Source of the DNA: Ignavibacteriota bacterium
GTDB lineage: Bacteria > Bacteroidota > Ignavibacteria > Ignavibacteriales > Melioribacteraceae
Length of the DNA: 64,000 nt
Assembly: GCA_016713565.1 (NCBI GenBank)
Contig: JADJOX010000007.1
Location: 920,501 to 984,500 of the forward strand
Direction: 5' to 3'
A program made the translations under genes and the position numbers. Of the stretch, positions 54,398 through 63,086 are shown one piece after another; within the stretch, counting starts at the first letter, position 1; each line of letters begins with the position of its first letter. Below the pieces are notes generated by a model. It was not told the DNA's origin, made no database searches, and saw only the letters and a program-made list of their open reading frames with translations.

Positions 54398-55042
54398 ATG
54401 AAAAAATATTTTTTGATTTTACTAATTATTCCATTTTTGACAAATTATTCGCAAAAAATCGGTCAGCTTAACGATGAAAAACCAAATATTGAATTTCCCG
54501 TCAACGCTGTGGGAATGGATTTAATGATTGGCGAAGGCGGTTTTGGTTTTGGCGGATTTTACAGATATAACTTAACCAACGTTTTAACGGTTTTTACTGA
54601 TTTTTCGGTTTCCGAATCAAAAGATGAAAGAGAAATTGAACGCTATGATATTTTTGGGTATCCGCTACCAATATACGGTAAAAAAAACAGATTGTACCTT
54701 CTTCCTTTAAATTTTGGACTGCAGTACAGACTTTTTCCTAAATCTCTTACGGATAATTTGCGTCCTTACGTTTCAATTGCTTTTGGTCCCACAATGTTTA
54801 TTACTTCGCCGGCGGAAAAGGAATTTTTCAAGTCGTTAGCCTATGCTCATGCAAAATATGGAATTGGCGGTTACGTTGGATTCGGCGCTAATTTCGGCAC
54901 AAACGTAAATAATCTTACCGGTATTAATATTCGCTATTATATCAATCAATTATTTGGCGAAGGAATTGAACAATATTATGACAAATTCAAGAAAAATGTT
55001 CAACAGGTTTCCTTAACCATAAATATTGGGATAATGTATTAA
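54398..55042 (+). CDS. Secreted outer-membrane beta-barrel protein, hypothetical
   Basis: 214 residues with an N-terminal signal peptide (KKYFLILLIIPFLTNYS, cleavage about residue 18). Alternating aromatic/Gly strands follow (GGFGFGGFYRYNLTNVLTVF, IGGYVGFGANFG), ending in the beta-strand SLTINIGIMY with an aromatic terminal residue, as in outer-membrane barrels. Probably an OmpW/OprF-like eight-stranded barrel. No specific family recognised. Confidence 0.75.
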   Translation: MKKYFLILLIIPFLTNYSQKIGQLNDEKPNIEFPVNAVGMDLMIGEGGFGFGGFYRYNLTNVLTVFTDFSVSESKDEREIERYDIFGYPLPIYGKKNRLYLLPLNFGLQYRLFPKSLTDNLRPYVSIAFGPTMFITSPAEKEFFKSLAYAHAKYGIGGYVGFGANFGTNVNNLTGINIRYYINQLFGEGIEQYYDKFKKNVQQVSLTINIGIMY

Positions 55043-55157
55043 AAACGCAATTCGTAAAAATTTAGGTACATATTCATCCGCATCTTATGATTTTAATCAC
55101 AGCTCGTATCTTTTTATTCAATAAATTGGTGTATAGATCTTTAGGAAAGGAGACAAA

Positions 55158-55547
55158 ATGGAAACCAATTTATTCGAAAGAAAAGAATTTTTAAGTCAAC
55201 CGTGGATTTCACAAAATTCAACAAATATGTTCACAAAAACCGAAATAAATCAAAATACAATTGTTCATGTAAATTTACTTAGAGCAACGGCAAACGAATC
55301 GGAATTCTTTAAAGATTTTCTCAAAGTTTTTGAAAATAATTATGGAAATAAAGTAATATTCGATTTAAGCGTTTGTTCATTTATTGATTCTACATTTTTA
55401 AGCGCAATTATAGCATTCAATAAAACTTACAAATCAAAAGTAGATATTGTTGTTAAAGACATGAGGCAATTGACAATTTTCAAAATTACCAAGCTCGATA
55501 AGATATTTGATATTCATTCTGATATAGAAGCTGCAACAATTTCTTAA
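55158..55547 (+). CDS. STAS-domain protein (anti-sigma factor antagonist-like)
   Basis: 129 residues; the STAS fold is seen in VIFDLSVCSFIDSTFLSAII then KSKVDIVVKDMRQLTIFKIT. The serine of DST is in the place of the phosphorylatable serine of SpoIIAA-type antagonists. A about 30-residue N-terminal extension precedes it. No anti-sigma kinase or PP2C phosphatase lies nearby. GGAAAGGAGAC precedes the ATG. Its 3' end overlaps the convergent ParA-like gene by four bases. Confidence 0.83.
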   Translation: METNLFERKEFLSQPWISQNSTNMFTKTEINQNTIVHVNLLRATANESEFFKDFLKVFENNYGNKVIFDLSVCSFIDSTFLSAIIAFNKTYKSKVDIVVKDMRQLTIFKITKLDKIFDIHSDIEAATIS

Positions 55548-56320
55548 ATCGCAAATACGGAATTTCTGCTGATAAGTTCATCGGCTAAATTTTTATAAGC
55601 TAATGAAGCTTTTGCTTCAGGATTGAAAATTAAAATTGGTTTATTATGAAATGTTGATTCGGAAACTTCAACATTTTTTGGAATTACGTAATGAAACAAA
55701 TAGTTGGGAAATTCCTTCATTAAAACTTTTTTCGTGTAAAATCCAGCCCTTGTATGCGGCTCGTACATTGTCAATAAAATACCTTCAATTTTCAATTTGG
55801 AATTGTATTTGCTTTTTACCAATTCTATATGCCGCATAACTCTAACTACTTCATTTAGGGAATAACGCGCGGTTCTAACGGGAATAATAACTGAATCGGC
55901 AATCATTAAAATATTTGTTGTTGTTCCAATTAAAGATGGTGGACAATCAAAAATTATATAATTATAAGAATAAATTTCCGAATCCAATATATTTTTAAGA
56001 ATTAATTCATCCGAAGTAATTTTAGAAAGTTTAACTTCCGAAGCATAATCAAGCTGCCGCATTGGAACAAAATCCAAATTATTCTCAAATGTTTTATGGA
56101 TTACACTTTTAAATGCCTTGTTAAAAGTAAATACATCAAATAAATCACCGGTTATTTGCGATAACTTAATTCCTAAAGTAGGAGCACATTGTCCCGAAGG
56201 ATCAAGATCAATTAATAACGTACGTTTCCCTTTTTGGGCGAATGCAACCGCCAAATTAACAGCGGTAGTGGTTTTTCCTTCACCGCCTTTAGGTGTCGTT
56301 ATAGAAATTATTTTTCCCAT
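55544..56320 (-). CDS. ParA/MinD-family ATPase
   Basis: 258 residues with deviant Walker A in PKGGEGKTTTAVNLAVAFAQ, LLIDLDPSGQCAPTLG, and YIIFDCPPSLIGTT. The overall pattern is that of ParA/Soj partitioning ATPases, including LLTMYEPHTRAGFYTKKV and NVEVSESTFHNKPIL near the C-terminus. No parB is adjacent, so it may be an orphan positioning ATPase for a protein cargo rather than the chromosomal ParA. The glutamate in KGGEGKT replaces the more common valine or threonine, which is tolerated in the family. Confidence 0.88.
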   Translation of the reverse strand: MGKIISITTPKGGEGKTTTAVNLAVAFAQKGKRTLLIDLDPSGQCAPTLGIKLSQITGDLFDVFTFNKAFKSVIHKTFENNLDFVPMRQLDYASEVKLSKITSDELILKNILDSEIYSYNYIIFDCPPSLIGTTTNILMIADSVIIPVRTARYSLNEVVRVMRHIELVKSKYNSKLKIEGILLTMYEPHTRAGFYTKKVLMKEFPNYLFHYVIPKNVEVSESTFHNKPILIFNPEAKASLAYKNLADELISRNSVFAI

Positions 56321-56439
56321 ATATCAAAAATTTATTTTCTAATTTAAAGAAAAATTTCAAGTAATTTAAAAAATAATATTTCTATTATTTATATAATCTA
56401 AATTCGATTATAATTGAAACTTTATTAGGGAATATTTTT

Positions 56440-57894
56440 ATGAAACTGATTTTAACTTTAATTATTTTATTTGTAATTTTAATTGATTCAGGAATAGCTC
56501 AAATGAACAATGATCAAATCGTTTTCGAAAATTACTCTAAATATAAATCACCTTATTTTGATAAGAAAAATTTTTCACATCAAACATTGCGGTCTGCAAT
56601 TGAAAAATTAAAATCAAACAAAAAGCTTAAAATCAAAATTGCCGGGAAATCAACGGAGGGTAAAAACATTTATTTAGTTTCCGTTGGAAAAGGAAAAACT
56701 AAAGTTTTGCTTTGGTCACAAATGCACGGCGATGAATCAACAGCAACAATGGCATTATTCGATATTTTTAATTTTTTCGGGGCGGATGATGATTTAAATA
56801 ATATTCGAAAGCAAGTTTTAGATAATTTAACTGTTTATTTTATTCCTATGTTAAACCCGGACGGCGCTGAAAAATTTAAACGAAGAAACGCATTGGATAT
56901 TGACATTAATAGAGACGCGCTTCGACTTCAATTTCCGGAATCGCAAATTTTGAAAACTGTTAGAGACAGCATTTGCCCAAAATTTGCATTTAATTTACAT
57001 GATCAAAATACAAGATATTCTTCAGGAAGAAGCTATAATTCGGCTACACTTTCATTTCTTGCACCGGCATTTAATTATGAAAAAGACGTTAATGAAGTTA
57101 GAGCAAATACTATGAAACTGATTGTTTGTATAACGGAAACGCTAAATAAATTTATACCCGGACATATAGCAAAATATAACGATGATTTTGAACCTCGCGC
57201 GTTTGGTGATAATTTTGTAAAATGGGGAACGGGCTCAGTTTTAATTGAATCAGGCGGCTGGAAAAATGATCCGGAAAAACAATTCATTAGGAAATTAAAT
57301 TATATTTCAATATTAAGCGGCTTGTTTTCAATTGCTGATAAAAATTTTGAAAATGCCGATATAGAAAAATATCACCTAATCCCTTTTAACGACAAATTAC
57401 TTTTCGATGTTTTGCTTAAAAATCTTACGGTTGCTAACAATGGGAATAATTATTTGATTGATGTAGGCATTAATAACGAAGAGCAGTTTGATAAATCAAG
57501 ATCAGGTTTTTATAAAAGTTCAATTGAAGATTGGGGCGACCTTTCTATTTTCCATGGATATGAGGAATTGAATCTTTCCGGTTTCGAAATCAAAAGTTCT
57601 CAAGTATTTTCCTCGGCAGATCAGGATTTAGAAAAGCTTAATTTTACTGAATTGATTAAAAACGGTGTGGGTTTTATAAAAGTCAACAGCCTACCCAAGA
57701 ATTTAGATATTACAAAATTGCCTTTAAATATTTTTATTGATGAAAAAAATATCGACCTTAAACCGGGTTATTTAAAAAATGCGACTTTCACCATTTGGAA
57801 AGACGGAAAATTATCTTTTAACGTTATAAACGGGTTTGTTTACAATTTAGAGAGCGGAATTAAAACTTTAGGGAACGGAATAATTTTCGATTAA
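56440..57894 (+). CDS. Secreted M14-family zinc carboxypeptidase
   Basis: 484 residues with a signal peptide (about 1-20). M14 catalytic features: zinc ligands in SQMHGDESTATMALFD (HxxE) and FNLHDQ, the NPDG loop (YFIPMLNPDGAEKFKRRNAL), DINRDA, and the catalytic glutamate region SVLIESGGW. The C-terminal about 150 residues form a beta-rich region without a recognised domain. Likely a periplasmic or outer-surface peptidase acting on peptides or cell-wall fragments; substrate not deducible. Confidence 0.9.
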   Translation: MKLILTLIILFVILIDSGIAQMNNDQIVFENYSKYKSPYFDKKNFSHQTLRSAIEKLKSNKKLKIKIAGKSTEGKNIYLVSVGKGKTKVLLWSQMHGDESTATMALFDIFNFFGADDDLNNIRKQVLDNLTVYFIPMLNPDGAEKFKRRNALDIDINRDALRLQFPESQILKTVRDSICPKFAFNLHDQNTRYSSGRSYNSATLSFLAPAFNYEKDVNEVRANTMKLIVCITETLNKFIPGHIAKYNDDFEPRAFGDNFVKWGTGSVLIESGGWKNDPEKQFIRKLNYISILSGLFSIADKNFENADIEKYHLIPFNDKLLFDVLLKNLTVANNGNNYLIDVGINNEEQFDKSRSGFYKSSIEDWGDLSIFHGYEELNLSGFEIKSSQVFSSADQDLEKLNFTELIKNGVGFIKVNSLPKNLDITKLPLNIFIDEKNIDLKPGYLKNATFTIWKDGKLSFNVINGFVYNLESGIKTLGNGIIFD

Positions 57895-57986
57895 TATTAT
57901 TTGAAAAAACTAATTTTCTACTTATTTTAAGGTTCACATTTTTTTAAACTTAAAAAAATACCAAAAACGAAGGCAGGTGAATTTAC

Positions 57987-58184
57987 TTGGTTGGAATTAA
58001 TATTTCGGAAAACGAAAACATCGATAGAGCATTAAAGAGATTTAAGAAAAAATATGAAAGATCCGGTGTGTTAAAAGAATTCAAAAAAAGAACTTTCTTT
58101 ACAAAGCCTTCGATTGAAAAAAGAATGGAAAGAATTAAAGCAAAAAGACGCGCTTACAAAGAGAACTTGAAGAATCAAGCTTAA
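57987..58184 (+). CDS. rpsU: 30S ribosomal protein S21
   Basis: 65 residues, very basic, with the S21 pattern NENIDRALKRFKKKYERSGV then LKEFKKRTFFTKPSIEKR. The start is TTG 57987, chosen because GGCAGGTGA lies about eight bases upstream and the family N-terminus VGINISENE follows directly. A hairpin terminator follows the stop. Confidence 0.96.
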   Translation: MVGINISENENIDRALKRFKKKYERSGVLKEFKKRTFFTKPSIEKRMERIKAKRRAYKENLKNQA

Positions 58185-58188
58185 ATAT

Positions 58189-58215
58189 AAATCCAGCAAA
58201 TGCTGGATTTTTTAT
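58189..58215 (+). terminator. Terminator after rpsU
   Basis: AAATCCAGC / GCTGGATTT around a four-base AAAT loop is followed by TTTTATTT, just after the rpsU stop. The same hairpin lies at the end of the convergent LOG-family gene and may serve both. Confidence 0.85.
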
Positions 58216-59045
58216 TTATTCAAATAATATTTCTCAAAATAAATTACAATTTTATTAAAAGCTTCATCCACAGAATTACAAAAATCGAATAATTTCAAAT
58301 CTTTTTCCTCTATCATTCCATGTTCGATAAACGCTTCAAAATTTATCATTTTTTTCCAATAATTTTCGTCGTAGACAATTACTTTCATATCTTTTTTAAT
58401 TTTTCCTGTTTGCACTAAAGTTAAAATTTCCATAAACTCATCAACCGTTCCAAAACCTCCGGGAAAAACAATTAAAGCTTTTGCTAAATACGCAAACCAG
58501 AATTTTCTCATAAAAAAGTAATGAAATTCAAAAGCCAATTCCTTTTTTACATATTTATTTACAAACTGCTCATAAGGAATGCTGATATTCAATCCGATTG
58601 ATTCGCCTCCGGCAATTTTGGCGCCTTTGTTTGCTGCTTCCATTATTCCCGGTCCGCCGCCCGAACAAATAATAAATCTTTTTTTATTTGTTGTTAAACC
58701 CATAGACCATTTTGTCAACTTTTCGGAAAGTAGAACCGCATCTTCATAATATTTCGACATTTTAACGAGATTTTCCAATTTGGCAAGTTTTTTTGCATAA
58801 TCTTTACTTTCCTTTTTTGTATTTTTAACAAAATCACGAAGCAAGGTTTTTGATTCTCTCGCGGATTTTAGTCTTGCCGAACCAAAAAACACAACTGTAT
58901 CAACAATATTTAATTTATTAAATCTCGATTTTGGTTCTAAAAATTCCGATAATATTCTAATACTTCTGGCATCTTTGGAAGTTAGAAAATCAATATTTCT
59001 GTAAGCTTTGGTTGGGAGATTGTTTTTACTCATATACGGTTCCAC
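58212..59045 (-). CDS. LOG-family protein (TIGR00730-like nucleotide phosphoribohydrolase)
   Basis: 277 residues with the family motifs FVICSGGGPGIMEAANKGA (seen as IICSGGGPGIMEAANKGAK) and PGGFGTVDEFMEILTLVQTG, the PGGxGTxxE signature of LOG enzymes that release bases from nucleoside monophosphates. It has an N-terminal extension of about 70 residues with VVFFGSARLKSARESKTLLR, as in the larger bacterial subgroup. ATG 59045 or, four residues later, ATG 59033. The physiological substrate is unknown; 'lysine decarboxylase' labels for this family are wrong. Confidence 0.9.
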   Translation of the reverse strand: MEPYMSKNNLPTKAYRNIDFLTSKDARSIRILSEFLEPKSRFNKLNIVDTVVFFGSARLKSARESKTLLRDFVKNTKKESKDYAKKLAKLENLVKMSKYYEDAVLLSEKLTKWSMGLTTNKKRFIICSGGGPGIMEAANKGAKIAGGESIGLNISIPYEQFVNKYVKKELAFEFHYFFMRKFWFAYLAKALIVFPGGFGTVDEFMEILTLVQTGKIKKDMKVIVYDENYWKKMINFEAFIEHGMIEEKDLKLFDFCNSVDEAFNKIVIYFEKYYLNK

Positions 59046-59172
59046 ATTTTCAGATATTTAAGACAAATATAAAAATATATTTACTAATTAAAGAACTTTT
59101 AATTTTTCTTAATGTAAAAAAATAATAATGTAAATGAATTTTACTATTTTTCCGAACACTTTTTTGAGCGAC

Positions 59173-60567
59173 ATGAAAAAATTTTTTACTGTTCTTTTAC
59201 TTCTAGTAACAACTTCTTGTTTTAGTCAATCACTGAAAAAAATTCAGCAGATAATTTCAGAAATTCCGGCTTCAACAAAACTATCAATAAACATTACAAA
59301 TGCAAATACCGGTAAAATATTATATAGTAAAAATGATTCGGTTCCAATGATACCGGCATCAAACACCAAATTATTTACAACTGCAACAGCTCTTTATTTA
59401 ATGGGAAATGATCACATTTTTGAGACAAAGTTTTTAACAGAAGATTTGGATATTTACGATTCAAGAATTGACGGCAATCTTTATGTAAAAGGATACGGTA
59501 ACTCTGTATTTACTGAAAATGATCTTGATACAATGATATTAAAACTTAAAGACTTGGGAATTAACGAAATTACCGGAGATATTCTTGCCGATGGTTTCTA
59601 TTACGACAGCCTATATCATCGAGACGAATGGATTGAAGATGAAAAAGCAAATGTTAAACTTCCACCTATTTCTGCACTTGTTATAAATAAAAATCAAATA
59701 ATTGTTTCGTTAAATTCCAACGGTAAAGTTGGAAGTAAATTAAATTATTCAATAAGACCTGAAGCACCATTTATTAATGTGAATATGAAAGCTAAGGTTA
59801 CAAAATTGCGCACGAATCCTTCTTTTAAAATTCAAAGCAATGATGATAATTTCGAACTAACAATTTCAGGCGGCTTAAGAAAAAAGAAGTCGCAGAGCAG
59901 TTTTGTAATTGATATTGATAATCCAACATTATTTTTTGCTCTTCTGCTGAAAGAAAAGCTGATGAAAAATGGGATTGAAGTTAAAGGGAAAGCTAAAATA
60001 GGTCGTTCCCAATTAAACTTAAATGAAATAGCTTCAAACGGAATTCCAATAAATGAACTTATTTCACTTATAAACAAGCATAGCAATAACTATCTTGCCG
60101 AATGTTTATTTAAGGCGGTCGGCGCATTTTTCAGCGGCGAGCAGGGAAATTCCTTTTACGCGACTCAAGCAGTATTAACTACATTTGCCGCCGATAATGT
60201 AATTGACAATCAGACAGCAGTTGTTGATGGATCAGGCATATCCAGATTTAATACAATTACAACCGGATCTATTTCTAGACTGCTTTATAAAATTTACAAG
60301 GATAAAACTTATTTTAATAATTTTTACGGTTCTCTTTCAATTTATGGAATTGACGGAACTTTAAGATCCAGAAGTAATTTTCAATATTTGGAAAACAATT
60401 TTAGAGGCAAGACCGGAACTTTAAATGGAGTTACCGCGCTTTCCGGTTATTTAAAAAGTATTGACAATACTGATTATATTGTGAGTATAATAATGGAATA
60501 CAAAGATAAAAGTTCTTTTTATTATAAAAATGTAGAAGATAGAATTATATTTGAGCTGTCAAAATAA
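59173..60567 (+). CDS. dacB: D-alanyl-D-alanine carboxypeptidase/endopeptidase PBP4 (DacB, S13)
   Basis: 464 residues from ATG 59173, which begins a signal peptide (KKFFTVLLLLVTTSCFSQS). An upstream ATG at 59134 would put 13 polar residues before it. Active-site motifs of the S13 peptidases: SNTKLFTT (SxxK), HSNNYLAE (SxN) and GKTGTLNG (KTG). The inserted domain between SxxK and SxN is present (GDILADGFYYDSLYHRDEWI). It trims or cleaves peptidoglycan cross-links in the periplasm. Confidence 0.95.
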   Translation: MKKFFTVLLLLVTTSCFSQSLKKIQQIISEIPASTKLSINITNANTGKILYSKNDSVPMIPASNTKLFTTATALYLMGNDHIFETKFLTEDLDIYDSRIDGNLYVKGYGNSVFTENDLDTMILKLKDLGINEITGDILADGFYYDSLYHRDEWIEDEKANVKLPPISALVINKNQIIVSLNSNGKVGSKLNYSIRPEAPFINVNMKAKVTKLRTNPSFKIQSNDDNFELTISGGLRKKKSQSSFVIDIDNPTLFFALLLKEKLMKNGIEVKGKAKIGRSQLNLNEIASNGIPINELISLINKHSNNYLAECLFKAVGAFFSGEQGNSFYATQAVLTTFAADNVIDNQTAVVDGSGISRFNTITTGSISRLLYKIYKDKTYFNNFYGSLSIYGIDGTLRSRSNFQYLENNFRGKTGTLNGVTALSGYLKSIDNTDYIVSIIMEYKDKSSFYYKNVEDRIIFELSK

Positions 60568-60590
60568 AAAGGGGAAAATAAATTTTCCCC
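60566..60590 (-). terminator. Terminator after secG
   Basis: GGGGAAAA / TTTTCCCC stem with a four-base loop, followed on the minus strand by TTTTTATTTT, 12 bases past the secG stop. It overlaps the end of dacB and may also stop that transcript, though the + strand lacks a T-run directly after it. Confidence 0.85.
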
Positions 60591-60602
60591 ATAAAAAAAA
60601 TT

Positions 60603-60953
60603 TTATTTAGATTCAGGAGTTTTATTTGTACTTGCAGGTGGTAAAGTTGTTGTTGCTGGAACATTTTTAGCTCCCGAACTTTGAATTATACTTTCTCTTT
60701 CGCTTGATGTTGATTGTCCAGGAAGAAAAAACAAATTTATAACAATCGATAAAACAATTAAAGCGCCGCCTAACCACCAAGTAGCTTTACTTAAAAAATC
60801 TGCGGTTCTTCTAGCGCCGAAAACAGTTCCAAATCCACCTGCGGCACCGCCAATTGTACCCGATAGACCATCACCCTTACTTGCTTGTAAAAGAACGACA
60901 ATAACCAAAATAATTGAAATAATTATTGATAGTGTAATTAATAACGTATACAT
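60603..60953 (-). CDS. secG: Preprotein translocase subunit SecG
   Basis: 116 residues: two membrane helices (YTLLITLSIIISIILVIVVL and WWLGGALIVLSIVINLFFLP) flanking the SecG signature LLQASKGDGLSGTIGGAAGG then FGTVFGARRTADFLSKATW. A Thr/Pro/Ser-rich C-terminal tail follows. ATG 60953 is the true start. An upstream in-frame extension reading SGVRIPPSLQ is translated tRNA sequence and should not be annotated. It lies 18 bases after the tRNA gene. Confidence 0.95.
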   Translation of the reverse strand: MYTLLITLSIIISIILVIVVLLQASKGDGLSGTIGGAAGGFGTVFGARRTADFLSKATWWLGGALIVLSIVINLFFLPGQSTSSERESIIQSSGAKNVPATTTLPPASTNKTPESK

Positions 60954-60971
60954 ATTTTCCTCAAATTTTTG

Positions 60972-61045
60972 TAGCGAGGGAGGGATTCGAACCCCCGACA
61001 CGTGGATTATGATTCCACTGCTCTAACCTACTGAGCTACCTCGCC
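60972..61045 (-). tRNA. tRNA-Met (anticodon CAT), elongator type
   Basis: The 74-nt cloverleaf on the minus strand has acceptor GGCGAGG / CCTCGCT, D arm GCTC..GAGC, anticodon stem GTGGA/TCCAC with loop ATCATAA (CAT), and T arm GGGGG TTCGAAT CCCTC. CCA is not encoded. The GGCG...CGCTA ends resemble the B. subtilis elongator tRNA-Met. The initiator's GGG/CCC anticodon-stem pairs are absent. A lysidine-modified tRNA-Ile2 cannot be fully excluded. Confidence 0.93.
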
Positions 61046-61106
61046 ACATTGTTTTTAACAGAACATTAAAAATATTGAAATAAACTTCATTTTTCAAGTA
61101 AACAAA

Positions 61107-62114
61107 TTATAAAATATGCGGACTTCGTTTTAATAAAAAAATAAAAATCGGTGCTCCAATTAATGCAGTAATTGCACCAACCGGTAGTTCGGATGGAGTA
61201 ATCACTGTTCTGGCAATTGTATCCGATATTGTTAAATAAATTGCGCCAATAAAAAATGAAAGTGGAATTATTATTCGATTATCGTAACCCCAAATTAAAC
61301 GGCAAATGTGTGGAATTGTAAGTCCTACAAACCCAATTATCCCGCTGACGGAAACAACTGTCCCAATCAAAATACTTGATATAAAGTAGGCTAATGTTTT
61401 TTGACGTTTTGCGTTAATTCCCAAACTTTTTGCGGTTTCATCACCTAAAGAAAGAATATTAAATACGTTGGAATTTATTGAAAGGTAAATTGAAGAAACT
61501 GATACAACAAAAATAACAATAGTTAAATTTCCGGAATTTGCGAAAGAAAGACTTCCAATCATCCAAAAAACTGCGGTTCTAAGCGAATTATCCAAAAGTA
61601 TTACAAAAAGTAAAATAGCCGCAGAAAAAAATGCTCCAATCATAACACCGGAAAGAAGAAGTGTATTGCCGCTAATTTCGCCGAACCTTCTGCCTAAAAA
61701 AAATACTAGGAACATTACTAATATGGCACCGCAAAACGCAAGAATTTGTGTCCCAATAAATGCTGCACCAATTAAAATTGCCAAAACTGCTCCAAAAGTT
61801 CCGCCGCTTGAAATTCCTAAAATATACGGTTCAGCTAAAGGATTCATCAAAATAGATTGAAAAACAGCACCGGAAATAGACAGTCCGCCGCCGACAAATA
61901 TCGCGAATAAAATTCTCGGCAGTCTGATTTGAAAAATGATTTGACTTAATTTATCGTCAGTTGAACTTCCAAAAATTATTTTAAATGCTTCAGTAATACC
62001 TATATCCACTGATCCGATTGTTAAACTTATAAATCCCACAACAACGGTTACAGCGGCAAAAAATAAAATTTGAATGAAAAGTGAAAATTTATTTAGCGGT
62101 TTAAATTTGACCAT
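61107..62114 (-). CDS. FecCD-family iron-siderophore/cobalamin ABC transporter permease
   Basis: 335 residues with about nine to ten membrane helices. Family patterns: LPRILFAIFVGGGLSISGAV then FQSILMNPLAEPYILGISSG, and the C-terminal GFVGLTIPHICRLIWGYDNR, the permease motif facing the ATPase. Substrate is iron-siderophore, haem or vitamin B12. Neither the ATPase nor the binding protein is in the window. Its 5' end overlaps obg by 22 bases, so the two are probably co-transcribed, an unusual pairing. Confidence 0.93.
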   Translation of the reverse strand: MVKFKPLNKFSLFIQILFFAAVTVVVGFISLTIGSVDIGITEAFKIIFGSSTDDKLSQIIFQIRLPRILFAIFVGGGLSISGAVFQSILMNPLAEPYILGISSGGTFGAVLAILIGAAFIGTQILAFCGAILVMFLVFFLGRRFGEISGNTLLLSGVMIGAFFSAAILLFVILLDNSLRTAVFWMIGSLSFANSGNLTIVIFVVSVSSIYLSINSNVFNILSLGDETAKSLGINAKRQKTLAYFISSILIGTVVSVSGIIGFVGLTIPHICRLIWGYDNRIIIPLSFFIGAIYLTISDTIARTVITPSELPVGAITALIGAPIFIFLLKRSPHIL

Positions 62115-63079
62115 AATACGTCAATCAATTGCGTAATATTTATATTTGCGGCTGATGAGAAAAAAAATATCTCTTCAGTAAACTTTTTCTTTAGTTTCTT
62201 TTTCAAACTATCAATTTTCTTCTCATCCAACAAATCTATTTTGGATATTCCAATAATTTTCTTTTTCTCAGCTAAAATTTTACTGTAACTGTTTAATTCG
62301 CTTAATAAAATTTTATAATCTTTAGGAATATTTTCAGATGTTGAATCGATCAAAATAAAAAGTATTGCGGTTCGTTCTATGTGCTTTAAAAACTCATGAC
62401 CAAGACCTTTACCAAGATGAGCGCCTTCAATTATTCCGGGAATATCTGCAACCGTAAAACTTTTAAAATCTTTGTATTTAACAATTCCTAAATTGGGTTT
62501 TAAAGTTGTAAATGGATAATCCGCTATTTTAGGTCGTGCCGAAGAAATTGTAGAAATAAGAGTAGATTTTCCGGCGTTTGGAAATCCAACAAGACCAACA
62601 TCGGCTACAAGTTTCAGTTCAAGAGCAATACTTAGTTCTTCTCCGGGTTTCCCTTTTTCCGCGTAACGCGGAGCCTGGTTGGTTGAAGTTGCAAAATTAC
62701 TGTTTCCTTTTCCGCCTTTTCCGCCTTTTGCAATTCTAATTTCAGAATTATCTTCGTTTAGATCGGCAATTATTCTATCATCAGTTTTATCAATTATTAA
62801 AGTTCCTTTTGGTACCTTAATTATTAAATCAATACCGCTTTTCCCATCCTTTAGAGAATTTTCACCATTATTGCCGTCTTCGGCGTTATATTTCTTTTTA
62901 TACCTTAAATCTAACAAAGTGTGTAAATTGTTATCGACCTTAATAATTACATCGCCGCCTTTTCCGCCGTTCCCGCCGCTAGGACCGCCTTTAGGGACAT
63001 ACTTTTCCCTTCTAAATGATACGGAACCGTTTCCGCCGTTTCCGGCTTTAACTAATATTTCGGCGTAATCTATAAACAT
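62093..63079 (-). CDS. obg: Obg-family GTPase (ribosome assembly)
   Basis: 328 residues. The N-terminal glycine-rich Obg domain (1-about 157) has GGNGGNGSVSFRREKYVPKGG-type repeats and GGKGGKGNSNFATSTNQAPR. The G domain has Walker A GFPNAGKSTLISTISSARPK, switch I YPFTTLKPNLG, DIPGIIEGAHLGKGLGHEFL, and the NKxD-like ISKIDL (serine replaces asparagine, as ISKID occurs in relatives). There is no C-terminal Obg_C domain, so this is the short form. It binds the 50S subunit in ribosome maturation. Confidence 0.95.
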   Translation of the reverse strand: MFIDYAEILVKAGNGGNGSVSFRREKYVPKGGPSGGNGGKGGDVIIKVDNNLHTLLDLRYKKKYNAEDGNNGENSLKDGKSGIDLIIKVPKGTLIIDKTDDRIIADLNEDNSEIRIAKGGKGGKGNSNFATSTNQAPRYAEKGKPGEELSIALELKLVADVGLVGFPNAGKSTLISTISSARPKIADYPFTTLKPNLGIVKYKDFKSFTVADIPGIIEGAHLGKGLGHEFLKHIERTAILFILIDSTSENIPKDYKILLSELNSYSKILAEKKKIIGISKIDLLDEKKIDSLKKKLKKKFTEEIFFFSSAANINITQLIDVLWSNLNR

Positions 63080-63086
63080 GATCTTA

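Noticed and set aside
55544..56320. Chromosomal parA of a parABS system
   Set aside because: No parB or parS-like 16-bp palindrome nearby; named only as a ParA/MinD-family ATPase.
60954..61001. Sixteen-residue N-terminal extension of SecG
   Set aside because: It is read through the 3' half of the tRNA-Met gene; the SecG start is ATG 60953.
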